DNA from: Theobroma cacao | Taxonomy: Eukaryota; Streptophyta; Magnoliopsida; Malvales; Malvaceae | Reading direction: 5' to 3' | Assembly (NCBI RefSeq): GCF_000208745.1 | Contig: NC_030851.1 | Location: 36,372,851-36,436,850, forward strand | DNA length: 64,000 nt | Shown: in pieces, positions 1 to 11,780 of the stretch | Layout: every line of letters starts with the position of its first letter | Position numbering within the stretch: position 1 is the first letter of the stretch | Translations under genes and position numbers: made by a program | The notes under the pieces: model-generated | Told to the model about the DNA's origin: nothing | The model's input: the letters and a program-made list of their open reading frames with translations, nothing else | Database searches by the model: none

Positions 1-560
1 CTCTTCTTGCTTAATTTCTTCATCTTGAATTTGATTGCCGAAAGTGTTTTTTTGATCTACTTTATCTCCATCATCTTGAAGTTTATTATTGATGGCACTA
101 GCTAGTTGACACACTTGTGTTTCAAGATTTTTGATTGATTTTGCTTGACTTTGAATGATGACATCAGTTTTTGTTATGAATTGCATGAATATATCCTCTA
201 TTGAAGACTTTTTCTGTAGCACAAAAGCTCTAACTTGTGATTGAAAACCCTTATGGAAAACAGGCTGTGATGAATATGTAAAACATTGACTATTACTCCA
301 TGACAAATTTTGGTGATTCCACCTTGATTTGTAACTATTGGAGTATGAATTATTTTGTTGTCCATTGAAGCTTCCATCAAATTGCATTGATTCATAATAG
401 GTTGGACAACAATCACTTAAATGCCTATTTCCACAAAACTCACATGTCACAAAAGTTTTCTGAAAAACATAAACACCCTAAGTGTAAAATTTCTAAGACA
501 AAGCATCTACTTGGACAGTTAAAGCATTGATAGCCAATTCATAATCACTAATAACCCTCA
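1..560 (-). pseudogene. Athila-type Ty3/gypsy gag fragment
   Basis: Read on the minus strand, this stretch encodes the C-terminal part of a gag nucleocapsid of the Athila lineage. A cysteine/histidine knuckle (CEFCGNRHLSDC) lies near 420-455. It is followed by an Asn/Ser/Tyr-rich segment with the pattern NSYSNSYKSRWNHQNLSWSN (about 290-350), which is characteristic of Athila gag, and then by a polar, helix-prone tail. In-frame stops occur upstream of the knuckle (about 465-500). The knuckle lies only about 220 bp from the primer-binding site, so most of the N-terminal gag is missing. The fragment runs off the left edge of the window. Assignment to Athila rests on my recognition of the motif and on the adjacent PBS and LTR; non-function is plain from the stops. 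Confidence 0.75.
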
Positions 561-674
561 TAAGCTTAAATTGTTCAGATGGTTACTAGTAATTATAATA
601 ATTCATCACCTTAACCAAAAATAGGATTAGGAATGCTTGGGATTAATGTTAACAAGAAAGAATTAAAAATCAAT

Positions 675-692
675 TCCCCTGCAATAGTGCCA
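675..692 (-). promoter_or_regulatory. Primer-binding site of the Athila-like element (degenerate)
   Basis: The minus strand reads TGGCACTATTGCAGGGGA. This is a decayed form of the tRNA-Asp-type PBS usual in Athila elements (TGGCGCCGTTGCCGGGGA), with the usual AGTTTT just 5' of it. It sets the element's polarity, with gag to the left and the 5' LTR to the right. Confidence 0.7.
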
Positions 693-703
693 AAAACTTA
701 TTA

Positions 704-2150
704 TTGATTTCTCATACAAGTGCACGTATCATTAATAAGTAATATAGTGATAAAGTAGAATATTGATCCCATAGAGAATTGTTTTAATTCCTATTTTTAA
801 CTACTAAAATTATAATACCTTAATTTTACCCAAACAATTAAAAATTAAATTAAAAAGAAAAACAAACTAAAGACAAAAACTAATCTAAATTAACCAACAA
901 AATTATTTTATTAAATTTGATTGACTTTTAGACTTAAGATTATGATGTCCCTCAATACTTCATCTAATTATTGTCTCTCTTTCTCAGTTTAATTTAATGG
1001 ATTAAATTGCTAACCTAAAGTTCTAAATTATTTACAAGTCTCTATCGAATTTTTCATAAAAATATCTCTTTCAATTAATTTACTATACGTTTATGCAAAT
1101 TAATTAAAGACAGATGCTTTAAGTTTAAGCTCTAATCCTAGCTGTGTAAGACTTATAGGTATATGTCTACCCTATATGCAAATCAAATCACCTAATCAAC
1201 AAAATATATTCAATCATATTATATTCTATTTAAGGTTTACCTAATTCTCTTTCGTCAAGGTTTAACCTAGGTTTTCAATTCAATCTAATTAGTGATCAAA
1301 CAATTAGAAACATTAAAACTTAAATCCATCAAACATAAACAAAATAAAGATAAATAAATCAGACTACGTATTGAGTTCAATCATAATCTTACATAATTAA
1401 ATTAGTTCCCCATCAAGTCACACATCATCATCAAATAAAGTTTAAACAATAACACCAAACTAAGAAAAATAAAAGAATAACAAAAAGATAAAACTCAAGA
1501 ATTATAATCTTGATCTTCCAAATTTTCTTCTAGAATCCTTCAAATTCTTTTCAGCTTCAATGACTTTGTAGCTTCATTTTCAATTGTCAATCTAGTGTCT
1601 TGTTTTTTTTTAAAGTCCACCTTAGGTTGTATTTATAGAGTTTTGAAGTTAGGCCAAGTTGGGTGAAGAAAGAAGTGAATTCCAATCAAGATTTCCTCAT
1701 CAGACTACATGAGTTGCGACCTTGACCTATTAATTAGCAGAAATTGTAGTTGCTTTAGGACTACTATAGTGCTTCAAATTCAACATGATTTTTAACAATC
1801 TTCTAAGATGAACTGGGTAAAGTGGTAAACATGAAAGGAGTAGCTTTTTCTCTTAGCTTTCCAATGGTTTAAGAATCATCTCATTTTGAGCTCTGTAGAG
1901 AGAGTTATGATCGAAATGCTGAAATATGTGTAGTGAAAGTTTACACCTCAAAATTGCTCTCCTTCTTCCATTAAAAGTCTTCCTTAATTAAACACCTACA
2001 AAAGCACAACTAAATCAATAACAACCTATCTTAATCAGATTAACACCACATTAAATATAAAATTAACTAAGATTAGATTGACTCACCTAAATTAATTAAT
2101 TTAAAATCATTAAAATAAAATCTATTAATTTCTATGTATTACTACTAGAA
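704..2150 (-). repeat. 5' LTR of Athila-like element
   Basis: The inner edge is placed where the minus-strand LTR would end in ...TCA, 11 bases before the PBS. The R/U5 end reads CTCTATGGGATC...CTACTTTATCAC, a phrase typical of Athila LTR ends. A TATA-like box (CTCTATAAATAC on the minus strand) lies at about 1627-1640, followed by a purine-rich leader. The outer edge is approximate: by about 2150 the sequence begins to resemble the LTR of the neighbouring Ogre-type element, so this LTR seems to have landed in, or recombined with, that LTR. I could not see a target duplication. No host gene is visible in this interval. Confidence 0.55.
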
Positions 2151-3193
2151 TTAAGCTAAATTAACATTAAAATTAAGCCCAAATAGCTTTATTTCATAGA
2201 GTTATTAGAAACCCTACCAATCTGACAACCCAAGAAGTAGGCTTGCTAAGTGGGCTTAATCAAACATAGTTTGTGGCAACTAACCCAAAGTCCAAATGTT
2301 CTATTTCACTAATTATTTAAACTACATCGTGTCACTAGGGTATAAAATCCTATCTAAAAAAAACCTAAGCCACTCTTTTCAATTTTTTCTCTCTCTAATG
2401 TTGATGCTCTCCCTCTCTCTTTTAAAAAAACCTCTCATTTGTCTTTTTTTCCATATTTCAATCGTCAAAATCTCACCGGTCATTGCACCCTCTACCACTG
2501 ACCGTCGTTCATTGATATAGGAACTCACTAAAATTCAGCCCTAAAACCCTTTCAAGCTGATCTTTCTTTTAATCAAACTCATTTTTTCAAAAACTACATT
2601 GAAATTTCTAGAATTAAATTTAAAAATTTCAAAACCCAAAATATCCAATAACACTTTTTTTTTTTACTTCCCTTATGTGATTTTTTTCCCCTCCTCCTAT
2701 TGTTACGTTTTTTGGGGTTTTGTAGGTGTTTTCATGAAATCTTGATTTAATTGCAAAACTTTGATTTTTTTTATTTTATTTTATTCCGTAAGAAATTTTT
2801 TTTCTATAAAACTTTTAGATTTGTGGAAAGATTTTAAAGATCTCATTGACCTCTTTCCTTTTTTAATGGATCTCTTTCCTTTTAATCTTCCCTTCCTTTT
2901 TTTTTGTTTTTTTTTTCTCAATTTTTCTAATTTTGATTTACTTTCCTTTTTTGTTTTGTTTGATATTTATTCATATGCTTTTGTCCTACTTTTCTTATTT
3001 ATGGCCTTACCTGCCGAACACCATTACCTTATTGAATTTTGACCCATTTGGTTTATGAACCCATTTGAATTATAAACCCATCATTCCTAAAGCCTTAAGA
3101 TCAAATCAAAATAAAAATAAAAAATAGACCAAAAATAAAATGAGAAAAGAATAAAAACACTAGATTAAGTCTCGAACAAATATGGTGTCTACA
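2150..3193 (-). repeat. Truncated 3' LTR of Ogre-type element 1
   Basis: The right end is TGTCTACA (3186-3193), the same terminus as the LTRs of element 2, and it is followed by the same polypurine tract. Internal landmarks match the LTRs at 6.4-8.4 and 20.1-22.1 kb: an AATTAAGCTAAATT block near 2150, a GGGTATAAAA block near 2338, and pyrimidine-rich tracts after it. The expected other terminus (TGTCGTAAC) is absent, so the LTR is cut by the Athila-like segment to its left. Short open frames here are low-complexity Phe/Leu/Ser strings and I do not regard them as genes. Confidence 0.55.
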
Positions 3194-3209
3194 GTTGTCC
3201 CTCTTTGTA
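3194..3209 (-). promoter_or_regulatory. Polypurine tract of element 1
   Basis: The minus strand reads TACAAAGAGGGACAAC directly against the LTR start TGTAGACACC. In the Tat/Ogre lineage a G/A tract of this kind abuts TGTAGACAC and primes plus-strand DNA synthesis. The equivalent tract in element 2 is at 8394-8408. Confidence 0.7.
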
Positions 3210-3279
3210 CTTTTTTTAGAACCAGGAATTGTGCAAAAATATATAGACAACCATTTTTGTTCGAAATAGCTGTAACAGA

Positions 3280-3785
3280 ACTAAAAACTCTTCCATCAAG
3301 GCTCCACAACTTAAAGGGAAATCAGAACTCTTTCACCAAAGCTTTAAAACCTTTTACAACTCCCCCACCTAGGTTTCGAATTTAAAAATGAAATAAAACC
3401 TCCTCCATTGAGGCTTAAAACTTTATAAGAAAATGAGAATTCCTTTACCGATGCTTTAAAATGTTTTACAACTCCTCCACCAAGGTTCTAAAACTTAAAA
3501 ATATAAACTCCTCAATTGAGGCTCTACAACTTAAAAATCCCTCTATCGAGGCTCCAATATCTTAAGAATTCTTCTACTGAGGATCAATATCCCTCCACCA
3601 AGGTTCTAATATCTTAATAATCCTTTCACCGAGGATCTAATATTCTTCCATCGAGGTTATAATATCTTAAGAATTCTTCCACCGAGGTTCGAATATCCCT
3701 CAATCGAGATTCCAATGTCTTAAGAATTCCTTTATTAAGGATAAAATATCTTTAGAATTCCTCCACCGTGGTTACAAAAAGAAAC
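3280..3785. repeat. Degenerate tandem array in the 3' region of element 1
   Basis: Repeated modules of about 21-33 bp share the core CCTCCACCGAGGTTCTAATAT followed by TCTTAAGAATTC. They are often paired into a unit of about 54 bp. At least nine modules can be followed between about 3505 and 3770, with weaker ones before that. The array lies between pol and the PPT, the position where Tat/Ogre elements are known to carry variable tandem repeats. Its unit is unrelated to the one in element 2. Confidence 0.7.
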
Positions 3786-4550
3786 ATCATTTTCTAAATG
3801 CATATGATACAATTTGCTATCATGATATGTAAATGCTTAACTTTTAGGATGATGTCAAGCATCCATGTTTATGGTTTCTCAAAGATTTTAAAATTTCATG
3901 ATTTTCCACCTCTTATCATTTTCCTTTTGGTTTGGATCAAATTTCAGCCTTGTACCATTCAATTAACTGGCCCTCTATAAAACAACTCGTCTATTTTAAC
4001 ACTTCTATTCCACTTTGTCAATTTAGAAATTTTGAAAATCCTTTTGAATTCAATTCTTTATCATCCTCAAATTCCATCCAAAGCAATTTAAAAGTCTTTC
4101 ATGTTTGTTACGGTTCATTTATTCATTTTCATTTAAAATTTTGTGATAAATATGATACATTGCACATTTTTTTGATTTTGTGGGAAAGTAATGAAACAAC
4201 AAAATGAAGATATCAAGGAAAGCATGATTTTCATTTAGTATTATGGCGAAAGAGTCAAATTTTCGAAAAAAGATACAACATCCAAGTAATGAATATTTGA
4301 ACAATTATGAACAAACTGAATCCGAAAATCCTTTTAAGCAAAAACATTTATTGATGTCCTTAGTTCCTTTTGAACATTTCTAATTGGCCCGTGCCCTTGT
4401 CTTGTTTTGGTATCTGCACGTCATCTTGCCCCTTACTATCTATCTTTGTGCTCAAGTCCCCTTTTTAGGTTTTCAACTTATGCATGTTTTTTTGGTTCAA
4501 ATTGCCTTTTTGAGTTTTCACCTTGAATATTTTCTTGTTTTTTCCAAGCA
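3786..4550 (-). other. Non-coding 3' region of element 1
   Basis: This lies between the tandem array and the end of pol. I see only AT-rich sequence without a recognisable domain. The corresponding stretch in element 2 is about 8966-9896. Confidence 0.5.
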
Positions 4551-4552
4551 TA

Positions 4553-6411
4553 GTATATCTTGACTAAATCAACATTTATTAGATTTAGCAAATCATCCCC
4601 ATCCATTTTCGCTAGGATGAATGCTTTCCTTGAAAAAGCCTTCTTTACCACATATGGGCCTTGTCAATTTGGTGCTCTTTTCCCTCAAGGATCATGTTGA
4701 ATAGGGAGAATATTCTTTAAAACCAATTCTCCTTTTCAAAAGCATCGGGGGTGAACTTTCTTGACATGTGCTCGTGCCATTCTCTGTTGATGCGATTGAC
4801 AATGACAAAGTGCCGTAAGTCTTTTTTCCTCTATCAAATTTAGCTACTCATAATGAGCGTGCACCCATTCTGTTTCTTCTAATTCAACCTCATTCAAAAC
4901 TCTCAAAAAAGGAATTTGAACTTCAATATGTATTACTACATTCATCCCATACACTAAATAAAATGAGGTAGCCCTTGTGTATGTGCGTACAGATGTTCGA
5001 TAAGCATGCAAGGCAAATGACAACTTCTCAAGCCAATCTTTGTACACTTCACTCATTTTTGCTATAATTTTCTTGTTGGCGGCCTTTATAATTCCATTCA
5101 TCTTTAGGCGATACGATGTAAAATTATGATGCTTAATTTTAAATTGAACATAAATTTCAGCCATCATCGTATCATTGAGATTGCGTGCATTATTCAAAAT
5201 AATCTTTCTTGGGAGTCCATATCGACAAATCACCTTTTTCTTGATGAGCTTGTAAACAGCTGTTTGTGTTACATTAGCATAAGAGGCTTCTTTTACCCAT
5301 TTTGTAAAATAATCAATAACCACCAAGATGAATTGATGTCCATTCGAAGCTTTGGGAGTGATAGGTTTGATAACATCCATTCCTTACACAGAGAAAGACC
5401 ATAGAGGTGTTAAGACATGTAAAGGGGCTAGAGGGACATGAATCTTATCTACGTAGATCTAGCATTTGTGACACTTCTAGCAAAATTGATGCAATCACTT
5501 TCCATTGTCAACCAATAATAGCTAGTCCTCATGATTTGTCTAGCCATCAAATGTCCACTCGCATGTGTTCCACAATCACCTTCATGAACTTCCTCGATGA
5601 TTATTGTAGCTTTAATAGCGCTCATACATCTTAACAACGTTTGATCTCTACTTCTTTTATACAAGATTTCACCATCGAGGAAGAAACTCACAGCTAATCT
5701 CTTTATGATCCTTTTGTCATTCTCAAAAGCTTTTTTAGGGTATTATCGATATATGACATATTGTAAAATATCATAATACCAATGTTTTCCATTAATCTTC
5801 TCCTCTATATTGGAACAATGTTCAGGTGACTTTTGCAAACTTATCCTGATAGGCTAAACCTCAAATTCAATGCATACTTTGAACATTACTGCCAATGTTG
5901 CTAAAGCATCAGTGGTTTAATTTCATCTCGAGGAAAGTGATTAAGGTGTATCTTATCAAAATTTTTAATCAATTTTGCTATATATTTTTTGTGTAAAATT
6001 AGCTCTAATTTTTTCATTTCCTATTGTCCTTGTAGTTGATAAATGGCCAAGGCAGAATCTCCATACACTTCGAGTTCATCAATTTCTCTCTCAATTGTTG
6101 TTTAAAGGCCCATAACACATGCCTCGTATTCTGTGACATTGTTAGTGCTAGGGAACCCTAATCTTGTAGTAACAAGGTAGTACATCCCATCTAGTGAAAT
6201 CAAAACTAACCTAATACCATGCCCCAAGGCATTTGAAGCTCTATAAAAAACATTTTCCAGACCCTGCTTTTTGTTAATTCTTCTTTCTAAGTTTGGAAAA
6301 TAGTCATTAAATCTTATCTGAAAATTTAAACTTCATGGGTTCATAATCATCTATAACTCAATCTGCGAGAAACTCAGTAATCGTACTCCCTTTAATTACT
6401 TTTTGGGATAC
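4553..6411 (-). pseudogene. Ogre-type element 1 pol, 3' part (archaeal-type RNase H and integrase)
   Basis: Read right to left, this is the 3' half of a Tat/Ogre-type pol. Remnants of the second, archaeal-type RNase H occupy about 5880-6411. Then comes the integrase zinc-binding region (about 5449-5691, with EEVHEGDCGTHASGH and YYWLTMESDC) and the integrase core with its C-terminal part (4844-5380, with FILVVIDYFTKWV and ALHAYRTSVRT). The first core aspartate (IDYF) is present. The position normally Asp in the DNG/DNA motif is Asn (NNARNLN), and the usual Glu in the GAVEAANK-type motif is Lys (IIKAANKK). Two of three catalytic acids are therefore lost, and stops and frameshifts separate the domains. 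The upstream part of the same pol continues at 22134 beyond the inserted element 2. It cannot be functional. Confidence 0.85.
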
Positions 6412-6416
6412 GTATA
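6412..6416. repeat. Target-site duplication GTATA (left copy)
   Basis: GTATA directly precedes the TGTCGTAAC terminus of element 2. An identical GTATA (22129-22133) directly follows its other terminus. Both copies sit in element 1's pol, between the two RNase H domains, and the reading of element 1 resumes across them. Confidence 0.9.
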
Positions 6417-8393
6417 TGTCGTAACGTGTAGGTCTGGGAACCCATCCGCTAGACGCCGACAAAAATCGAGTAACTAGGAGTCGTCACCAATCTTTTTATT
6501 TAGGTGTGATTAGCCACCTGTTAACTCGATTCTAATTGACGAAATTCTAAATTAATTTTAGGTCCGTCAAGAGAACGAGAATTGGTCTACGTTTTTTTAG
6601 AGATGGGTTCGGGAGTGCGATTACGCACGGAGAAGGGTTAGCACCTTCGTGGAGCCTGTTCCACGAATGGTACCATTTAATCTTAAATTATCCTATCATG
6701 GCCTACATTGATTTTATTCTTATGTCTCCTTAGCCTTTGCTTATTAACTAATTATTTGGTTGATTGAGTTTTTTACTTAGTTTTACGTACGCATGTGATG
6801 CAATCATAAAATGATGTCATAATTTATTCAATTTTAAATAATGAGGTCGACAATCGCTTATCAAAAAATCATTCGTAGACTATCCCAATGCTTTGGTGAA
6901 GTCTCGAATTTTTCCTCACTTAGGGATATCCTGGGAAAAACTCGTCCCTATGAGTTCTTTGGAGAAATCCCATCATCAGGATTCTCGCCCCATTAACAAG
7001 AAGAATGTGGCATGCTATGACAATATAAAATGATAATGCCTATATGATTGCGTTTGTTGATTTAGTTAGTTAAAATTCATGTGATAATGTGTTTAATAAT
7101 TTAGAATGATTTATTGCTTTGTTTACATATTTATTATTATTATTTTTATATATATTATTTTTTAACAACAATTATTTGAATTAATGAGTATTGAAGCATA
7201 GAGTTCGGATTTATCTCGACGCTTTAGTGAAAATTCGTCTCGAACTCCACACCTAAGTAACCTACTTGAAAGAGGCAACTCTTTGCCCTTTTTTAGGTGA
7301 AATTCTATCATCCAATCACTTAAAATAACTATTTTTATTTTATTTTATTTTTTATACTAATTATATTTACATCATGTATTGTTGTTATTTTTTTTATTTA
7401 TCATCGGTTTTAAAATTAAGCTAAATTTACATTTAATTTGAGTAAAATGGCTAAATTCAAAATCAGTTAAAACAAGCTCAAATCCATGGAGAATTATACA
7501 TTTTCGGGCTTAGATTAGCCCAAATAAATGACACATAAAAGGCCCAAAACTGCACCATGAAATCTGCTTAGCAAGCCTGCAATACTACTCTTCAAGACTC
7601 TTATTTGGTGTTTGTGACACTGCTCTATACGACGCCGTTTAGGCTTTAACCTTTTTAGTTCCCCACTCCCCTAAAACGGTGCCATTTGGCTCTCTTATAC
7701 CTGGGTATAAAAACCCCTTTTTTACCCTTCCCTCTTCACTCTCTCTCTCTAGCCGGTCACTCTCTCCCTTCTCTCTAAAAGTTTCCTTTTTCTCTTTCTC
7801 TCAACTCCTCCCACCGACCTTCACTGTCGTCAGATCTAGCACCGATAGCACTGTCTTCGCACTCCCTCGTTCCTCTCTTTTTCACTTAATTGGCGTCCAG
7901 CCTTTCTCCGACAATCTCTATCTCTCTTACTCCCTGCCTTAGATCGACAGATCTGAATCTCCAAAAGTCCCCCATTTGTGCCGTCGGCCAGATCTCACTA
8001 TCTCTCCCTCTTAATCGTCGATTCGACCCCCTTTAGCCAAAAAAAAAAAACTCTCATTTTAACTACCCAAAAAAGCCTCTTCCTTTTTGCCTACTACCAG
8101 CCCCCTTTTAAGAGCTGGATTGTCCAAAAATTTTTACAATCTAACGATGAAATCATGCTCTTCTGAGCATGATTTCACAAGGCTCAAGCATAAATAGGGG
8201 CTAATTACCGAACGTAAATATTCCCCAAAATTCAGCTACTTTTCAGGGGACTTAAGTGCCCCGTAATGATGTACCAGAGAAGGGGGCTGAGTACATGCTT
8301 AGTCTTCTCCTTATTTTCTTCTCTTTCCTTTTTATTATTAATATTTTTTTATTTTTATTTTTATTTTTGGTTGATTTTGAATGGGTGTCTATA
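6417..8393 (-). repeat. 3' LTR of element 2
   Basis: This 1,977-bp LTR runs from TGTCGTAAC to TGTCTATA on the plus strand, so the inner terminus is mutated from the ACA seen in the other copy. It aligns along its whole length with 20145-22128. It contains 14-16 bp near 6425-6440 (GTGTAGGTCTGGGA) that the other copy lacks. Sequence near 7631 and 7674 carries a near-palindromic element ACGGTGCC/ACGCCGTTT, found also in the other LTR and in the solo LTR at 58.1 kb. The weak open frames near 7679-8166 are LTR sequence, not genes. Confidence 0.9.
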
Positions 8394-8408
8394 GTTGCCC
8401 CTCTTTGC
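8394..8408 (-). promoter_or_regulatory. Polypurine tract of element 2
   Basis: The minus strand reads GCAAAGAGGGGCAAC directly before the LTR start TATAGACACCC. This is the expected plus-strand primer of Tat/Ogre elements and fixes the minus orientation. Confidence 0.8.
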
Positions 8409-8489
8409 ACATTCCTAAGAATCAAGAATAGTGCAAAGATGTAGACATCGCATTCGGCTTATCTTGAGGTAAGTTTGTTTTGAGCAATT

Positions 8490-8965
8490 CAATCTAGGCT
8501 TCACCTACTTTGAAACAAGTTTGAGAATGAAATCCCTAAACTAAGTTCGAAAAAAATGAAATTTCTAAGCTTGATTTAGGTACGACTTATCTCACGACAA
8601 GTTTGATTGAAATTCTTAGACTTGATCTAGGCTCGACCTATCTTAAAACAGGTTCAATTTAAAAAAAAAATTGACATTCCTAGACTTGATCTAGGCTTGA
8701 CCTATCTTAAAACAGGTTCGAATTAAAATTGAAATTTCTAGACTTAATATAGGCTCGACCTATCTCAAAACAAGTTCGATTAAAAGAGTAAAATTCTTAG
8801 ACTTGATCTAAGCTCAACCTTTCTCACAACAGGTTTGATTAAAAAATTGAAATTTCTAGACTTGATCTAGGCTTGACTTATCTCACAACAGGTTCGATTA
8901 AAAGATTGAAATTTCTAGACTTGATCTAGGCTCGACCTATCTTAAAACAGGTTCGATTTAAAAAG
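8490..8965. repeat. About 60-bp tandem array in the 3' region of element 2
   Basis: Seven to eight copies of a unit of about 58-63 bp are present, each containing ACTTGATCTAGGCTCGACC, then TATCTCAAAACAGGTTCGAT, then AAAATTGAAATTTCTAG. Copy starts are near 8570, 8621, 8684, 8743, 8801, 8861 and 8921. The array sits directly upstream of the PPT, as in element 1, but its unit is different. Confidence 0.85.
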
Positions 8966-9896
8966 TCTAATGTCAACTTCACAATGAAAAAAATTCAAAT
9001 CCTTCTATTAAAGCTTTACGACCTCAACATTTTAGGTCAGGTGGATTCCTACTTCCGAAGCTTGGGACATTAATTTTGGTTTCTTGTTTTGAAAATGACC
9101 ATGTGCATGGCTAGGCATGTATGCATGATTGAAATAATAGAATGCTTTGATGTTTATGATTCATTAAGGTTTCAAGACCCTTCTTTTGCTTCATCCAATT
9201 TTTAACTGTAACTTTCGATCATCTTTGCCTGTTTACTTTCCTTTTGGTTACTTTAGGTAACTCTAGATTTTCCCTAAGCACCCTTTTTTTTTTTTACATT
9301 TGACTTTTTACTTAGGTTTAAAGCTCTGCCATTCCTTTTTCTCATCATTAAGTCTTTTGTTGAACAATGAGTGTAATTTCTTGCTTAATTAGTTTCCTTC
9401 TTTTACCAGTCATCATTCATTTCTATGACAATCATCATGTGAAATCATGGGATGGTTAAGAACAAGAAGGTTAAAATAAAGAAGAAAAGGAGAGTTTCAT
9501 ATATGAGAGTTTAAATAATTCAAGGAATAAAGAATTTACAGAGCAAACATTAGATCTTTTTAAGTAATGAACACTTGGACCATCCAGAGAAAATAATTTG
9601 ATTTTCGACTTCAAGAATTGTCCTTGATTGATGCCTTGAGCAAATCTGTAGGCTGTAGACCTTATAACTCCCCCTATTTTGTGAAATTGTGGAGCTCCAT
9701 TCATAGTGTTTTTTTACCTTACTTTTGTACTCTACTTGGATTGACAATTTCATTCCAAATTCCTGCCTTTTGGCCTCAAGCCACTATTTTCGGGTTTTCA
9801 ACATGAGCCTCCTCCTTTGGGTATAAGTTGCCTTTTTCAGGTTTTCAACACAAACCCCCTCTCTTTTTATTTATTTATATATATTTTTTTATTTTT
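8966..9896 (-). other. Non-coding 3' region of element 2
   Basis: This lies between the pol stop (9897) and the tandem array. It is AT-rich with pyrimidine tracts near 9280-9300 and 9850-9900. No protein domain was recognised. Confidence 0.5.
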
Positions 9897-11250
9897 TTAA
9901 GCATAGTACTTCTTCACCACATCCGTATTTATCGGATTAGGTAGATCTTTCCCGTCCATGTCAGCCAAAATTAAAGGTCTTCCCAAAAAAGCCTTATTTA
10001 CCACATATGGTCTTTCCCAATTTGACATCCACTTTCTCCGAAAATCAGTTTGATTAGGGAGTATTCTCTTGAGAACCAACTCTTATTCTCGAAACTGCCT
10101 AGGACGAACTTTTTTCTCATATGCCCCGTATCATCTGTCGTTGAAACATTTGACCATGACATAGGGCGGCAAGTCTCTTTTCTTCAATTAGATTCAGTTG
10201 CTCTTGGCGGGAGTGGACCCATTCAGCTTCTTCCAACTTTGTCTCCATTAACACCCTCAATGATGAGATTTCTACTTCAACAGGTAGAATTGCTTCTGTA
10301 CCATATACTAATGAGTATGGAGTTGCTCCTATGGAGGTACGCACAGAAGTTCGATATGCGTGCAAAGCAAAAGGAAGTTTCTCATGCCAATCTTTATAAA
10401 CTTCAATCATTTTTCAATAATCCTCTTGATGTTTTTATTGGCCACTTCTACCGCTCCATTCATCTTGGGACGGTAAGTTGTTGAGTTTTGATGCTTAATC
10501 TTGAATTTAGCACAAACCTCCCTTACCATTGTACCATTCAAATTGCTTGCATTATCAGAAATGATCTTTTCTGGAAGCCCATACCGACATATTTATCTCC
10601 TTTTTGATGAACTTACACACCATTTTTTGCATCACATTAGCATAGGAAGCTGCTTCTACCCATTTTGTGAAGTAATCAATGGCCACCAATATAAATCGAT
10701 GTCCATTAGAAGCTTTTGGAGTAACGAGCCCAATCACATCCATCCCCCATATTGAAAAAGGCCAAGGCGCCATGAAGACGTGTAATGGAGATGGTGGAGC
10801 ATGGATTTTATCAGCATAAATTTGACATTTGTGCCACTTTTGAGCAAAATTTATACAATCTGCTTCCAGTGTCAACCAAAAGTATCTAGCCCTCATAATT
10901 TATCTGGCTAACATATGTCCACTGGCATAAGCTCCACATCATCCCTCATGGACTTCTTTAATTATCTTATTAGCTTCAGCTGCATCCACACATCTGAGGA
11001 GAATTTGATCCTGGTTTCTTTTGTAGAGTATGTCCCCATTGAGGAAAAAACCCATTGCTAACCTTCTGAGTAATCTCTTGTCATTCTCTGTGCATTCTCA
11101 AGATACACCTGATGCTTAATGTATTGCATGATATCATAGTACCATGGTTTACCGTCAGGTTCTTCTTCAACATTCATACAATATGCAGAGACCCCCTAAA
11201 ATTTCCAAATTAAAAGGACGGATGTCAACCCCGTTATTTATTTTGAACAT
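9897..11250 (-). pseudogene. Element 2 integrase
   Basis: The domain order on the minus strand is: zinc-binding region (about 10840-11050, ending in FAQKWHKCQIYADK); core with VAIDYFTKWVEAASYANV (about 10650-10720), a degraded second Asp motif followed by ASNLNGTM near 10510-10550, and GAVEVANKNI carrying the Glu near 10440; then KDWHEKLPFALHAYRTSVRT and a C-terminal segment (10410-9897) ending in a stop after VVKKYYA. The integrase inserts a DNA copy of the element into chromosomes. All three catalytic acids seem recoverable by eye, but frameshifts near 10080, 10410 and 10555 break the reading frame, so no complete protein can be made. The pol stop is at 9897-9899. Confidence 0.85.
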
Positions 11251-11299
11251 TGCTGCTAGAGTGGCTAGAGCATCGGCAATCTGGTTTTCTTCTCGAGGC

Positions 11300-11780
11300 A
11301 AATGATAAAAGCTAATTTTCTTGAATTGTTTACTTAATTCTACAACTAGCTTTCTGTATGGAACTAGTTTAGAATCTCTAGTTTCTCATTATGTTCGTAA
11401 ACTTCTATCGTGTCGGCCTTTATGTCGATTGCTGCTTGTAAACCCATCACCAACTCCTCATACTCTGCCATATTATTAGTACAGTTGAAATTCAACCTTG
11501 CCGTAGCTGGATAATACTTTCCATCTGGAGAAATTAACACTGCTCTAATTTCGTGCCCCAAAGCATTAGACTCCCCATCAAAATACATTTTCCAGAAATT
11601 AAGTTCATTGGGACCTTCTTTTTCTACGTGTAAGATGGCCATCAAATCTTGATCTGGAAAATCGAAACTTACAAGTTCATAATTCTCAGCAGCTCGAACT
11701 GCAAGGAAATCAACAATGAAGCTTTCTTTGATTGACTTTTGAGACACAAACACAATATCATATTCAGACAGTAGAACTTG
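11300..11780 (-). pseudogene. Element 2 second (archaeal-type) RNase H
   Basis: The minus-strand frame 11364-11753 contains MYFDGESNALGHEIRAVLIS and NCTNNMAEYEELVMGLQAAI. These correspond to the FDG aspartate and the NNxAEYE glutamate of an RNase H fold. A second RNase H domain downstream of the ordinary RT-linked one is a defining trait of the Tat/Ogre lineage. Upstream, the linker FVSQKSIKESFIVDFLAV joins it to the first RNase H; element 2 cut element 1 at exactly this linker. An in-frame stop near 11777 and another at 11364 interrupt it. Confidence 0.85.

Noticed and set aside
2761..3042. 93-codon open frame rich in Phe and Leu
   Set aside because: It is low-complexity T-rich LTR sequence of element 1; the composition alone explains the frame and no family pattern is visible.
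3280..3785. Possible CRISPR-like array of short repeats
   Set aside because: The repeats are degenerate, spacing is irregular with no unique spacers, and the setting is a plant retrotransposon.
7679..8166. Open frames with Ser/Pro/Leu-rich sequence
   Set aside because: They lie in the LTR of element 2 and recur with changes in the other LTR at 21424-21813.
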